Shown here in pieces: positions 26,286 through 35,820 of a stretch of DNA of 43,778 bases. Within the stretch, counting starts at the first letter, position 1. Each line of letters starts with the position of its first letter. The stretch is from Trichodesmium erythraeum GBRTRLIN201 (GTDB taxonomy: Bacteria; Cyanobacteriota; Cyanobacteriia; Cyanobacteriales; Microcoleaceae). The notes under the pieces were generated by a model that worked only from the letters and a program-made list of their open reading frames with translations, did no database searches and was not told the DNA's origin. The stretch covers positions 1 to 43,778 of the forward strand of contig JAGGDU010000069.1 in NCBI GenBank assembly GCA_018457135.1, in the 5' to 3' direction. Both the position numbers and the translations under genes were made by a program.

Positions 26286-28727
26286 ATGCTGAATTTATCC
26301 AAAAATTGTTCGGTCGGTGAGGCTTCCTGCCTAGCTCCACCACCTCAAACTTTAGTGGCGATCGACTCCCGAGTTGATAACTCTCAAATATTACTTACAG
26401 GAGTTAAACCCGGAGTTAAAGCTGTAATTATAGATAGGGAGGAAGATGCTATTCCTCAAATTACTCTAGCTTTATCGAAATATCCCGCCCGTAATTTACA
26501 AATTGTTTGTCACGGCGAACCGGGTATTTTATATTTAGGCAAAACCCCTATTACTGCCCCTACTATGGAAGGATATTCCCATTTGTTAGCAGAGTGGGAT
26601 GTAGAGGATATTTTATTATATGCTTGTCAAGTGGCGGGTCTCTCCAACAATACCGTTAATTCTTTATTAGCTCGACTGCATCAATTAACAGGAGCAAATA
26701 TTGCTGCCTCAACCCACCGGGTAGGAAGTCAACAGTTAGATGGCAGTTGGGAGTTAGATACTTTTATCGGTCAGGTTAATTCTGAGTTAGCTTTGTTACC
26801 AGAAGTGGTGGAAAGTTATCCGGGGGTATTAGCGACATTTGGTGAACCTACTACTTATCCTACAGGTGGACTTGAACCTATCTACTTAAAAACAGGAGAC
26901 TTGAACAACGACAACATTCCTGATGTTGTGACTGGCAATGGTGAGTCAGATAATGTCTCTATATTTTTAGGTAAAGGTAATGGTACTTTTGAAGTAGCTA
27001 CCCGCATTCCAGCAGGAGATGGACCTACTGGCGTCAATATCGGTGACTTCAATAAAGATGGCTTTAATGATATTGTTGTTAGTAACTTTGATGAAGATAC
27101 TGTATCAGTCTTTTTAGCTGATGGTATGGGTAGTTTTTTAACTCCTCAAACCTTTGCCGGAATAGGCGCTCCTACTGAAATTCAAGTAGCAGACTTTAAT
27201 AAAGATGGAAATCAAGATATAGTAGTTACAACCCAGTCTAGAGGAAATAGCATCATTACGCTGCTAGGAAATGGGAATGGTGACTTTAATCAATTAACAA
27301 CTCAGGCGACAGGTGCTTGGTTGTCAGCTAAAGGGGATTTTAATCAGGATTCGATCCTAGACCTTGCCACTGTTCAAGCCATTGGTGGCGGTTTGACTTC
27401 TTATGTTTCCATCTATTTAGGCAACGGTATTGGCGGTTTTTCTACTCCTGCTCAATATAATACAGGTGGAAATTCTGGTGATGTGGAAGTAGGTAATTTT
27501 AATAACGATCGCTTCATTGACTTGGTTACCACTAACGAGGAGTCAGACAATATTTCTATCCTATTAGGTAATGGAAATGGTACCTTTGAGAACCCTCTCT
27601 TACTTGATGCCAGCGATGCGCCAGATGGTGTGGCTGTAGCTGATCTAAATAAAGATGGTTTTGATGATATTGCGGTAGCTCACAATAGCTCAAATAATGT
27701 TTTAGTGTTTTTAGGAAAAGGGAAAGCTAAATTTGCTTCACCTATTGATCTTCCTACAGGAGGCGCTGACGCCAGAATTTTAAAGTTATCCGACCTTGAT
27801 AGTGACAATGACTTGGATATTGTGGTGCCCAATAGAGACTCTTCCAATATCTCAGTGATACTAAATACATCCCTCATCGGTAACAACAAAAATAACACCC
27901 TCAAAGGAAATAACAAAGCCAACTTCATCAACGGTGTTGGTGGTAAAGATAACTTAAAAGGCAGTGGTGGTAACGATACCATATTAGGAGGAGGCGGAAA
28001 CGATCGCCTAGATGGCAACAGTGGCAATGACACCCTTACTGGTGAAGCAGGGAACGATAGCCTCAACGGTGGCAGCGGTAACGACAAACTCAACGGTGGT
28101 GGAGGCAATGACATACTCAACGGTGGTAGCGGAAGAGATAGACTTGATGGTAGTGGAGGCAACGATATACTTAATGGTGGCAGCAGCAATGACAAACTCA
28201 ACGGTGGTGGAGGCAATGACAAACTCAATGGTGGCAGCGGAAGGGATAGACTGATCGGCAATAATGGCAAGGACATCCTAACCGGCGGCAGTGGTAACGA
28301 TACCATATTAGGAGGCGGTGGAGACGATGAATTAATTGGGGGTAGTGGCAACGACCTACTAAATGGTGGATCCGGTGACGACAAATTTATCTATAGTAGT
28401 CGCAAAGCTTTTAACAGAAAAACCTTCGGCAAAGACAGAATAGCTAACTTTGCCCCAGGATCCGATAAAATTATCTTAGATAAAACAACATTCACAAGCT
28501 TAGATAGCACAGCCGGTGAAAGCTTCAGCAATGACAGCGAATTTGAGATAGTCACCAACAACTCTGCAGCATCCAGCAGTAGCGCCGAAATTGTTTACGT
28601 TTCATCTACCGGCAACTTGTATTACAACCCCAACGGTAGCGACGCCGGTTTTGGTGGTGGCGGGCAGTTTGCTAAGTTGCTCGGCAGACCCGCTCTAACA
28701 GATAGCGACTTTTTAATTGAAAATTAG
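26286..28727 (+). CDS. secreted DUF4347 / FG-GAP / RTX calcium-binding protein
   Basis: 813 residues. Residues about 22-185 are DUF4347, with H76-G in VCHGEPG and C114 in LLYACQVAG, spaced like the His/Cys dyad of caspase-like proteases. About seven FG-GAP/VCBS repeats follow (about 190-535; units such as GDFNKDGFNDIVVSN and VSIFLGKGNGTF), likely a calcium-stabilised beta-propeller. About 16 RTX nonapeptides (GGxGNDxLx) span about 545-695, and a typical RTX C-terminal domain ends LTDSDFLIEN. No Sec signal peptide is seen. RTX repeats plus a C-terminal signal imply type I secretion, but no transporter gene is nearby. Probably extracellular, adhesion or matrix related; proteolysis is only a possibility. 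The RTX region shows a recent 108-bp internal duplication. Confidence 0.9.
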   Translation: MLNLSKNCSVGEASCLAPPPQTLVAIDSRVDNSQILLTGVKPGVKAVIIDREEDAIPQITLALSKYPARNLQIVCHGEPGILYLGKTPITAPTMEGYSHLLAEWDVEDILLYACQVAGLSNNTVNSLLARLHQLTGANIAASTHRVGSQQLDGSWELDTFIGQVNSELALLPEVVESYPGVLATFGEPTTYPTGGLEPIYLKTGDLNNDNIPDVVTGNGESDNVSIFLGKGNGTFEVATRIPAGDGPTGVNIGDFNKDGFNDIVVSNFDEDTVSVFLADGMGSFLTPQTFAGIGAPTEIQVADFNKDGNQDIVVTTQSRGNSIITLLGNGNGDFNQLTTQATGAWLSAKGDFNQDSILDLATVQAIGGGLTSYVSIYLGNGIGGFSTPAQYNTGGNSGDVEVGNFNNDRFIDLVTTNEESDNISILLGNGNGTFENPLLLDASDAPDGVAVADLNKDGFDDIAVAHNSSNNVLVFLGKGKAKFASPIDLPTGGADARILKLSDLDSDNDLDIVVPNRDSSNISVILNTSLIGNNKNNTLKGNNKANFINGVGGKDNLKGSGGNDTILGGGGNDRLDGNSGNDTLTGEAGNDSLNGGSGNDKLNGGGGNDILNGGSGRDRLDGSGGNDILNGGSSNDKLNGGGGNDKLNGGSGRDRLIGNNGKDILTGGSGNDTILGGGGDDELIGGSGNDLLNGGSGDDKFIYSSRKAFNRKTFGKDRIANFAPGSDKIILDKTTFTSLDSTAGESFSNDSEFEIVTNNSAASSSSAEIVYVSSTGNLYYNPNGSDAGFGGGGQFAKLLGRPALTDSDFLIEN

Positions 28728-28840
28728 TTGTCCATACTAGAAATTCTAATAGTAGAAACTGGGGTCAAATGATAATTCTGTAGGGACGTTGCATGCAGCG
28801 TCCCTAATTTATGAAACGCTCCTACTGTTGAATTCCTTCT

Positions 28841-29884
28841 TTAATAAGGATTTGAATCTATTTTTCCATTCTCAACACTAACCTCATAATAATCATCATT
28901 TAATGCTCTATTTCTCAAATCAAAAGTTTCACCATTTCCCCTTTTCCAAATTTTAAACCTACTAAAAGTTAGTGGAGTTTGAGGTTCACATTTCTCTGGC
29001 AGATGGTCTCCTGAGACAAAATAAACAAACCCATCTCTTACCCCTACTACTTCGGCCAAACCATTTTGATCCACAATTAAGGAAGTATTTTCATCAACAC
29101 CAATACCTAAAGCATCAGAAGCCCTTCCATCCCTGAGTAAACGAGCAACAAACGTCATCAACCGACCCATGCGATCGCGTTCAGAGAAATGGGTATCTAT
29201 AATAGTATCCTGCAAATTCTCCCAATAAAAAAAATCTTGATTAAGAGTAATATCCTCGTATGGACTTTCCAATGCAGTTTCACTGATAACTTTATCAGAA
29301 CAAGCATTGAAGACAAAATCACTTTGAATCATTGCTCCAGCACTAGTCCCACCAACTGCTCCACCTCTAGCAATGACAGATTTAATAGCTCCATCAACTC
29401 CCGTGTTTAGATAGTTCCGCAAATATTGACACTGGTCGCCACCAGCAAAGAAAATTACTTCAGCATCCTCAATATCTTCTACAACATTCTCTCTTGTAGC
29501 CTCCTCTCGATCTGAAATAATCAAAGTCTTGGCCGAGCTTACCCCATCCATAGCCAGAATTGCTTCATTATAAGCATCACTACCGGAGTTACGAATTATA
29601 ACCACATCTACTTTCTTCTCACAAGAATAGCATCCTCGGACTTCATTAATCATCCACTGAATTGCTTCGTCCACATCACGACCACCACCACCTAGATCGT
29701 AAACTGGACCAGCATGTTGTAGACCAAGATCAGCAGAATTGTTCTCTAAATAACCGTAGCTTTTTACCTGGGGAAGAAAAACTAATACTGTAGCAACTAT
29801 TAAGAATAAAACTAATGTTGCTTTTAGTGATTTGTTAAATAAAGAAGTTAAAAACAAATTTAACAAGAAAAGAAACCTCATCAA
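28841..29884 (-). CDS. exported cyanophycinase-like S51 peptidase
   Basis: 347 residues. A hydrophobic N-terminus (about residues 20-40, KATLVLFLIVATVLVFLPQV) serves as signal or anchor. The peptidase S51 core shows GGTSAGAM with nucleophile S181, FFAGGDQCQYL before it, and DTHFSERDRMGRL after it, the family's conserved His/Arg block. Intracellular cyanophycinase (CphB) splits cyanophycin into beta-Asp-Arg dipeptides; this exported relative belongs to the CphE-like group and may act on external cyanophycin or other peptides. Two Met codons start it; either may be used. There is no cyanophycin synthetase nearby. The family is firm; substrate is inferred. Confidence 0.85.
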   Translation of the reverse strand: MMRFLFLLNLFLTSLFNKSLKATLVLFLIVATVLVFLPQVKSYGYLENNSADLGLQHAGPVYDLGGGGRDVDEAIQWMINEVRGCYSCEKKVDVVIIRNSGSDAYNEAILAMDGVSSAKTLIISDREEATRENVVEDIEDAEVIFFAGGDQCQYLRNYLNTGVDGAIKSVIARGGAVGGTSAGAMIQSDFVFNACSDKVISETALESPYEDITLNQDFFYWENLQDTIIDTHFSERDRMGRLMTFVARLLRDGRASDALGIGVDENTSLIVDQNGLAEVVGVRDGFVYFVSGDHLPEKCEPQTPLTFSRFKIWKRGNGETFDLRNRALNDDYYEVSVENGKIDSNPY

Positions 29885-30698
29885 TAGATTCCTAGATACT
29901 AATACTAAGATAATTTTATTTCAATCATTAGCTATCATCAACTATTTTCACCATTCATTTTTTTTACTTAAAGATAACCAAAATTTAACCAAAAATTTGT
30001 AATCTAGTAATTAGAAATAATTTATAAAAATTAAATTTTAGTGTTAATATTTATAGTGCAATTCCCATTATCTGAAGGGAAGATTAAAAGAAAAATATTT
30101 AGAGAAAACTATTTTATACAATTTGATATATAATAGTTGTGACAAGTTTTTTATTCATATTCATTTCAGCAATAAAAACCGTATATTGAAAGTTTATCAA
30201 AGCACCATTAACCTTAATTAATAAGTCCAAAAATCAGAAATATATTCAATGTAAAGACTCATCATTTATCAAGATTACCTAATTTATTTTTCTTCAGCAG
30301 CCACTTATAAAAATTAATTAGTTTGCATATTTTGATAGTATATTTTGATTGCAGTTATAAGCCTGAAGTTAGGAGTCAAGAGTCATAATTTCAAAGCTTT
30401 TTAGTAATTAATTAGATTAGATAAGGAAGGAACTCTGACACAAAGAAGGAAAGCTCATGAATAATAGACAGGAGGGAAAAAAATAAGCATAAATACTTAA
30501 ATATAAATACTTAAATATAAATACTTAAGTATAAATACTATAGCTAAAATAGACATAAAAATGTTATTCTAGACACGTGATGAGAAAATTTGTCAGCATA
30601 CTAGCAGCAAACAGTAAACATGAGCTTTGTAAAATAAGAACTAATATTACTCTTTGCAAAAAGTAAAGCTTTGTCGAAAAAATAAGAATTGAGCAGTT
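29885..30698. other. AT-rich divergent spacer
   Basis: About 0.8 kb with no gene. It contains the 14-bp tandem repeat listed separately and GTTAGGAGTCAAGAGTC near 30371, a motif frequent in cyanobacterial spacers. Confidence 0.4.
30489..30539 (+). repeat. 14-bp tandem repeat, 3.6 copies
   Basis: The unit ATAAATACTTAAAT repeats at 30489, 30503, 30517 (ends AGT) and partly 30531. It lies about 215 bases upstream of the lysine-rich gene. Short tandem repeats here may vary in copy number. Confidence 0.8.
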
Positions 30699-30752
30699 TT
30701 GATACTTGCCACTCTTCTCACCCATCAACTTTATAATAAATATAAAAAATAT

Positions 30753-31250
30753 ATGTCACAAGATATAAAAATAGTACCTTACTACCAAGGCTATCAAAAA
30801 ACAACAAAAAGCACAAAGATAACTATTATTAAGGATAATGGTAATGTTTACATTCCTTTTAAAGAGGAACTTGACAAAGTCATGAATAGCAACATAGTAA
30901 GTGATGCACTAAAAGAAGAAAAAGAGCTGAAAAAGAATCAGGAAAAACTTAGACCCAAAAAACCGACAAAAAATGTAAAACTAACGTCTTGCTACGAAGG
31001 TGATCAAAAAGCAGCAAAAAAGATGAAGACCAAAGAGAAAGTTAGTATTGGCATTGGTAATAATAACAATACACCGAAAAAACACAAAGCAGTGAATATA
31101 AATCAGGAACAAAAAGAGGGAAAGGACAATAGTAGATTAGTCTTTGAAAGTTATAAAGGTACGGGAACAGAAAAGGCCAAGAAGAAAGTACCTATGAATC
31201 TTACTCAAAGACCTACGTTCCGACAAGAGCGGGCAAATGCCTTAAGATAA
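30753..31250 (+). CDS. lysine-rich orphan protein with three internal repeats
   Basis: I prefer ATG 30753 (165 residues) to the upstream TTG 30699. The product is very basic and probably largely disordered. Three imperfect repeats of a Y-x-G-x-Q-K-x-x-K core are visible: IVPYYQGYQKTTKSTKITI, LTSCYEGDQKAAKKMKTKEKV shortened by divergence, and VFESYKGTGTEKAKKKV. No signal peptide or membrane segment. I recognise no family. A positively charged, repeat-built protein could bind nucleic acid or an acidic surface, but that is speculation. It stands alone, preceded by an 800-bp spacer with tandem repeats. No Shine-Dalgarno stands out. Probably real, because the repeats keep reading frame. Confidence 0.55.
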   Translation: MSQDIKIVPYYQGYQKTTKSTKITIIKDNGNVYIPFKEELDKVMNSNIVSDALKEEKELKKNQEKLRPKKPTKNVKLTSCYEGDQKAAKKMKTKEKVSIGIGNNNNTPKKHKAVNINQEQKEGKDNSRLVFESYKGTGTEKAKKKVPMNLTQRPTFRQERANALR

Positions 31251-31544
31251 TTGAGGGTGGTAGCTTATGTGAAAACAAAATTTCAAAACTCTTTCCTAAT
31301 TGTGCTTCGGCGCTCTATTAGCTAAAACAAATTGACCGACTATCCTTGCTAGTTCTTCTTGTTCAATTATCTGACAGGAGCCGAAAACAAATCAGGAAGC
31401 AAAAGTAAGATAATTGATGATTTCTGCTTTGTAGACTGATAACTTAGCCCATTAAAGGAAAAAGCAATACCTCCTAAAAGCTTGTTTTACCAGTAGCACT
31501 TTTCAGTTGTATGAGTGTTTTAACTTGTTTTTACTACAAAACTT

Positions 31545-31748
31545 TTATCTTTGTGGCCACATCCAGAGAGCTTCCTGGCTAATTCCAAGAAAGCTGAATA
31601 CTAAAGTATTATCATCTTTTTTGAGTTGAGCATAAGCTTCAGTTGGCCCAATAATATTTGCTACTATTTCTGGATTTCCTACCACAAAAGTTGCACTTTC
31701 TTTAGTCACAGGAAAATCATAAATAGAAGTAATATTGACAATAATTTC
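31545..31748 (-). pseudogene. C-terminal remnant of an unknown protein
   Basis: A minus-strand open stretch of 67 codons follows directly after a TGA (31749-31751) and contains no start codon. It reads EIIVNITSIYDFPVTKESAT, FVVGNPEIVANIIGPTEAYA, QLKKDDNTLVFSFLGISQEA, LWMWPQR. Composition and codon use look protein-like. I do not recognise the family. The best reading is the tail of a gene whose front has decayed. The rest of spacer 31251-31981 shows nothing. Confidence 0.4.
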
Positions 31749-31981
31749 TCAAAATATTTTCCCTTTAATCTAATTTTTTTGTAGCAATGCTACCCATGTT
31801 AAGTTAGTAAAAATAACTAGATAAATCACAGAAGTTTGTTAACAAGAAAATTATGTAAATAAACAGTATTTAGAAAGAAAAATTCCAAGTCGAGGAAAGT
31901 TTTTGAGAATTGTCTTAGAGGAAAAATTGGATTGCGGAGGTACAGTCAGAAGAAAAATCTGACTTCCTCATAAAGCTATAG

Positions 31982-33649
31982 CTACTTTTGTTTTTTCAAT
32001 TTCACAAACACATCATAATTAGTTGTGCGATTATTAAGGATAATAGATGTTACTCCAATAGACTCAATACCATCTACCCAAATTTTTTGATTAGCAGGTA
32101 ACTGGGGAAGAGAAAGATTTTTTTTGCTGAAAGTCCGACTAATATCAATGAAAAAATTACCATTCCAAGCTTCTCTCTCTAATGGGAGGGTTTTTTGTAA
32201 AAATACACTTTCCGCCATAGAATTTGTCGGAGCAGGCAATATTTGATTTTCCACAGATCCTCCTAAAGTGAAAAATACTACATTCCCATTCAACCAACCA
32301 CGAACTACAGTAAACCCACCAAATGGAGAAGTCCATTTTACCACAGGTCTTCCCCTAGCAATAGCTTCACCTACCTGAAATTTATTCCTCTTCATCACTT
32401 GATCTAATTTTTTCAGAGAGTCTTCAGCTACACGGCGATCGCTTGCCTTAACCATAAACACAAACCCCGCAAAAAATTTTTGTAACTGCTTCTTATCTTT
32501 AGAAACAGGCAGTAAAGATAGAGAATACTCTGCTCCCATCCAGTTGATAAATTCCTTATCTAAATCCATGCCAGTTGCATTTTTCATGTTTTGACGTAAT
32601 GTCTCTGGGTTAATAGGTGCTAAGGGATTAGCCACTGCACCCTTAACATAATCAGACCACATTCGCTGTAAATTACTGCCAGATAGCATCATTAAAGCAT
32701 TTCCAGGAACCTTATCTAACATTTCTGTAGCATTATTTTCTACAGTAAACTTTTTCTGGCTATTAGGTTTAAGCCAAGAAACTGCTTTTAAATTTATACC
32801 TTCAGGAACTAAGTTTAAAGTTGCTGCTATTCCCTGGTTATCCTCAAATTGTCTGAGATTTTCCTCAGAAAGAGAAGTAACAGATTTACTAGAGGTATAA
32901 GCAGCAGCAGCAGGGATATTCACATATACCTTAGCAAAAGATGGAGCAGTTTCCAATTTATTAATTGCTTGAGTTAAACCCGGAGCTTTTTCTAGAGAAT
33001 TGTCTCCTTTATATATATCAACCACTCGGTTTATTGCCCTTGGAGAATTAGTAACCACCAAAAATTTTTCTCCCAATGCTGCTACAGAAAAATCTTGGCT
33101 AGCTACTTCTTGAGTTTCTGTAATTTCAATACCTCTGTAGGTACGTTTAACTAATTTACCTTCATTAAGAGAGGGCGGTTTATCTAAAATTTTTTTAGCT
33201 GCAATTGGATCAGCGATCGGCAATACCACCATAGTTGCTTGTTGAGCCGGAGGGGGTGGTGAAGAACCGGGGATATTTTCGTTACTGGGTTCAAGAGTAG
33301 ATTGGCGTAAGAAAGCGATCGCTACTTCCTTGCCTACCCAAGGTTTAATATCTCGTTGATAATTATAACCATAAGTAGTTAGGAAGCGATCGCGCAAATT
33401 CCCTAAAAACTTTTGGAAAGCAGTTTTTGACTCAGAAGTACCAAACTCTTGTAATTTTTTCCATTGATTATAGTCAGTAGAAACATGTAAAGTTATCATT
33501 GTATCCTGGGGGAGAACCTCAGCACCCACAGGTAAATTTTTAACTGTTTCTTTCCTATACATTCCCATGTAGGCGGTGACACTACCGACAATTATTAATA
33601 TGGCTGATCCTATTATGGTTAAAGGTAAGATTTTATCTTGCTTTTTCAT
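31982..33649 (-). CDS. DUF3352 membrane-anchored protein
   Basis: 555 residues. A single N-terminal membrane segment (about 9-29, LPLTIIGSAILIIVGSVTAYMG) anchors a large domain outside the cytoplasm. The body matches DUF3352, widespread in cyanobacteria: LPVGAEVLPQDTMITLHVSTD at the front, AIAFLRQ, VVKWTSPFGGFTVVRGWLNGNVVFFTLGG near the end. A proline-rich stretch (NENIPGSSPPPPAQQ) interrupts the first third. Function is unknown. Start ATG is followed by basic residues (MKKQDK), a normal inside-positive lead. Several HIP1 sites. It is monocistronic. The downstream remnant at 31545-31748 is unrelated as far as I can see. Confidence 0.88.
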   Translation of the reverse strand: MKKQDKILPLTIIGSAILIIVGSVTAYMGMYRKETVKNLPVGAEVLPQDTMITLHVSTDYNQWKKLQEFGTSESKTAFQKFLGNLRDRFLTTYGYNYQRDIKPWVGKEVAIAFLRQSTLEPSNENIPGSSPPPPAQQATMVVLPIADPIAAKKILDKPPSLNEGKLVKRTYRGIEITETQEVASQDFSVAALGEKFLVVTNSPRAINRVVDIYKGDNSLEKAPGLTQAINKLETAPSFAKVYVNIPAAAAYTSSKSVTSLSEENLRQFEDNQGIAATLNLVPEGINLKAVSWLKPNSQKKFTVENNATEMLDKVPGNALMMLSGSNLQRMWSDYVKGAVANPLAPINPETLRQNMKNATGMDLDKEFINWMGAEYSLSLLPVSKDKKQLQKFFAGFVFMVKASDRRVAEDSLKKLDQVMKRNKFQVGEAIARGRPVVKWTSPFGGFTVVRGWLNGNVVFFTLGGSVENQILPAPTNSMAESVFLQKTLPLEREAWNGNFFIDISRTFSKKNLSLPQLPANQKIWVDGIESIGVTSIILNNRTTNYDVFVKLKKQK

Positions 33650-34560
33650 TCTTAGCTAAGTAGAAATTAGGGATTAGAAGTTGGCATAAAGATAATAATA
33701 TTTAATATTTTTACCAAACAAGGGCTATGGGCAAGGTAAAAGTCCAAAATACAAAAGTCAAAAATAATCTATTACTGAGCTTGATAATTTAGAACTGTTT
33801 TAACCTGTGCTTTAATTGCTATAGAAAACTGGATTGACACTCTCACTGTTAAATCAAAAATTATAAAGGGAGTGTCCTTAGGGCAACATTTATGATAGAT
33901 AATAATATCTTCATTGAACATTTTTTCAAATGGTATTACAAATATAATTTACTCTAGTCCATTAAGTTCTAACCTTTGACTTTTGACTTCTACGCTTAAG
34001 ATAACCGCTATAAAAGATTTTATCACTCATATTTGGACTGAATAATACTAGTAATCTCCTACAAATTTAACTTCTAACTTTTGACTTTCTCTAATTTTAT
34101 AGGGGTCTATGCTTTATAAACATTTTTCTTTAGGTAATACTTGACAAAATCTCAAAAAAATGTAGCGCATTAAAAGACTGTTTCTGGAAAAAAGTATATG
34201 AAAAAAAGTTTGTCTCTTAAACATCAGTACTTGTATTTAGTGAGAACAAACTATGACACTCTTATAATATAGTTAGATAAGTTTTAAATTAAATGTAGTA
34301 GTCATCAAGTCAAAGGAATAGACATTAATATTCTTGGTAAGGTAGCTCTAAATCTAGGAATTTGGGGACATTGAATTGGAGAGAATTGCCACTTACTTCA
34401 AAAATAGCTCTTGAGACTTTACTTCTATATTAGCATTTATCTGTTAGGGAATAAATTAATTTAGGCGCACAGTCCATTAAAACCACCTTAAATAGTTAGG
34501 AAAAAATCTCCCTTGACCTAAAATACTAATCAAGGGATAGGCGTTTTGCAGAGGTTAATT
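33650..34560. other. spacer with inverted repeats
   Basis: Two elements are visible: arms 33836-33844 and 33868-33876 (GACACTCTC/GGGAGTGTC, one G-U), overlapping a TTGACA at 33834; and arms 34509-34516 and 34530-34537 (TCCCTTGA/TCAAGGGA, perfect). Several AAAAGTCAAAA / TTTTGACTT strings, common cyanobacterial repeats, occur at 33740-33770 and 33975-34085. No gene of usual size. Confidence 0.4.
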
Positions 34561-34650
34561 ATGACAATAGCAATAGTTCTTGCAGCAATAATAATCAGTC
34601 TTATAAAGCCACAGCTATTCAAAAGTATACTCTCAACTTCTATCTATTAA
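34561..34650 (+). CDS. possible 29-residue membrane peptide
   Basis: ATG 34561 opens a 29-codon frame, MTIAIVLAAIIISLIKPQLF then KSILSTSIY. It is preceded by GAGG six bases upstream and by an 8-bp palindrome at 34509-34537. The first 15 residues would form one membrane helix, as in tiny photosystem or cytochrome subunits, but I match it to none of them. It ends 7 bases before the convergent stop of the GatB/YqeY gene. It could be chance in AT-rich DNA. Confidence 0.3.
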   Translation: MTIAIVLAAIIISLIKPQLFKSILSTSIY

Positions 34651-34657
34651 CCAACTA

Positions 34658-35113
34658 TTAATTTAGCTTAGTCTTAACAATTTCTTGAACTTTTTTACCA
34701 TCAGCTTTACCCCTCAACTGTTGCATTACCGGGCCCATAACTTTACCCATATCTTTAGCAGAACTAGCACCCACCTGGACAATAATTTCATCTATTACCT
34801 GAGCAATTTCATCATCAGATAACTGTTTTGGCAGATATTCCTCAATAATAGCCAATTCTGCTGCTTCTTGATCTGCTAGTTCCTGACGACCTACTTGAGT
34901 ATATTGCTCTATAGAATCCCGACGTTGTTTGGCCAGCCTTGCTAGTATGTCCATTTCTTGAGTTTCTGTCAAAGACTCCTTTCCGGCAGCCCTAGCATTT
35001 ACTTCCTCCTCTAGAATAACTTTTTTGATACTACGAACTGTCTCCAGACGCACCTTTTCCTTGGCCTTCATAGCTGCTTTAATATCTTCTGTAATCTTAT
35101 CCTTTAAACTCAT
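34658..35113 (-). CDS. GatB/YqeY domain protein
   Basis: I choose the ATG at 35111-35113 (151 residues, MSLKDKITEDIKAAMKAKEKV), because AGGA precedes it and homology starts there; a TTG at 35131 would add six residues. The all-helical fold is related to the C-terminal tail of GatB of the amidotransferase. Conserved parts are RLETVRSIKKVILEEEV, KQRRDSIEQY, EEYLPKQLSDDEI and the closing GKVMGPVMQQLRGKADGKKV. Stand-alone YqeY proteins are common and may help tRNA-dependent amidation or aminoacyl-tRNA quality, but the role is not settled. It is monocistronic; upstream lies a 1-kb spacer with the hairpin string. Confidence 0.92.
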   Translation of the reverse strand: MSLKDKITEDIKAAMKAKEKVRLETVRSIKKVILEEEVNARAAGKESLTETQEMDILARLAKQRRDSIEQYTQVGRQELADQEAAELAIIEEYLPKQLSDDEIAQVIDEIIVQVGASSAKDMGKVMGPVMQQLRGKADGKKVQEIVKTKLN

Positions 35114-35275
35114 AATTCCTATCCTGAGCAAAATGAACTAGCTATTAGCTTTTCAATAAGGAATGTTCCACAAAAAGCATTTAAAAAATTTAAGTGTAAC
35201 ATTTTACCCCAGTATATTTGAAAAGCCCGTGTTCCACGTTAATAGGTCTGTAAAACCAATACTGTATTATATCTG

Positions 35276-35370
35276 TTTAAATACCCAACAAAAAAAACTT
35301 TAGATAGTAGGGAATAGGGAGCAATTGATATGAGAAAAGCATTTTTATTATGGCTAATTAATTAAAGTAG
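35276..35370 (+). repeat. dispersed repeat, copy B
   Basis: TTTAAATACCCAACAAAAAA, then AGGGAATAGGGAGCAATTGA, TATGAGAAAAGCATTTTTAT and TATGGCTAATTAATTAA. It aligns along its full length with copy C at 37781-37876 and with copy A. Confidence 0.55.
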
Positions 35371-35537
35371 CAATAATTAACTAAAAACCTTAATAAAAGC
35401 TTTTAAAAGTCTTGACATATAATTATATAGCCTTAAAAATATTTTTTCGAAAATTTGGTTAATTCCTTAAGAAAAGATAAAAAGTAAAGTGGGGTCTTGA
35501 AGTGGGAACTTGTAGAGTTAGTAAATTATTTTAGCAA

Positions 35538-35758
35538 GGGAAGACTCCCATGCAACGAAGAACTAAAAAGCATCAAAATAGATAGCTGTTCATTAAGTTA
35601 AGGGAAATTAAAAAATGGACGCTGGTGTTGTTATATTGAAAGAAGCGAGGCAGGAAAGAGCCTCCAAAAAAAACAAGCGTCTTATCCTCAAACAATAAGA
35701 CAATGGCTGAAACAGCCCTAACTGTAATCAGTGATACTATGCAGATTAAATCTGCATA
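35538..35758. ncRNA. string of hairpins, candidate structured RNA
   Basis: Successive stems: GGGA/TCCC 35538-35549; GACGCT 35618-35623 with AGCGTC 35676-35681, enclosing GAGGC/GCCTC 35647-35664; GTCTTAT/ATAAGAC 35679-35701 (perfect 7 bp), which competes with the GACGCT pair for three bases; GGCTG/CAGCC 35705-35717; ACTG/CAGT 35721-35732; TATGCAGAT/ATCTGCATA 35738-35758 (9 bp, 3-base loop). The block is richer in GC than its surroundings. The strand is uncertain: on the minus strand TTGACA (35843-35848) and TAGAAA (35821-35826), 16 bases apart, could promote it; on the plus strand it lies upstream of prs. The 86-codon TTG frame on the minus strand here has no support. Confidence 0.5.
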
Positions 35759-35820
35759 ACGCAAAAAGAGGTTATATTTTCCACAGTATTCTCTGAGGAT
35801 ATTTATTAAATAAAGAAGTA

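Noticed and set aside
27680-28384. 234-codon minus-strand open frame rich in Ser, Leu and Pro
   Set aside because: It is the mirror of the RTX repeats of the exoprotein gene; the periodic composition keeps stops away on the opposite strand.
30489-30539. Short repeats considered as a CRISPR array
   Set aside because: Repeats are 14 bases and contiguous without spacers; no cas genes anywhere in the window.
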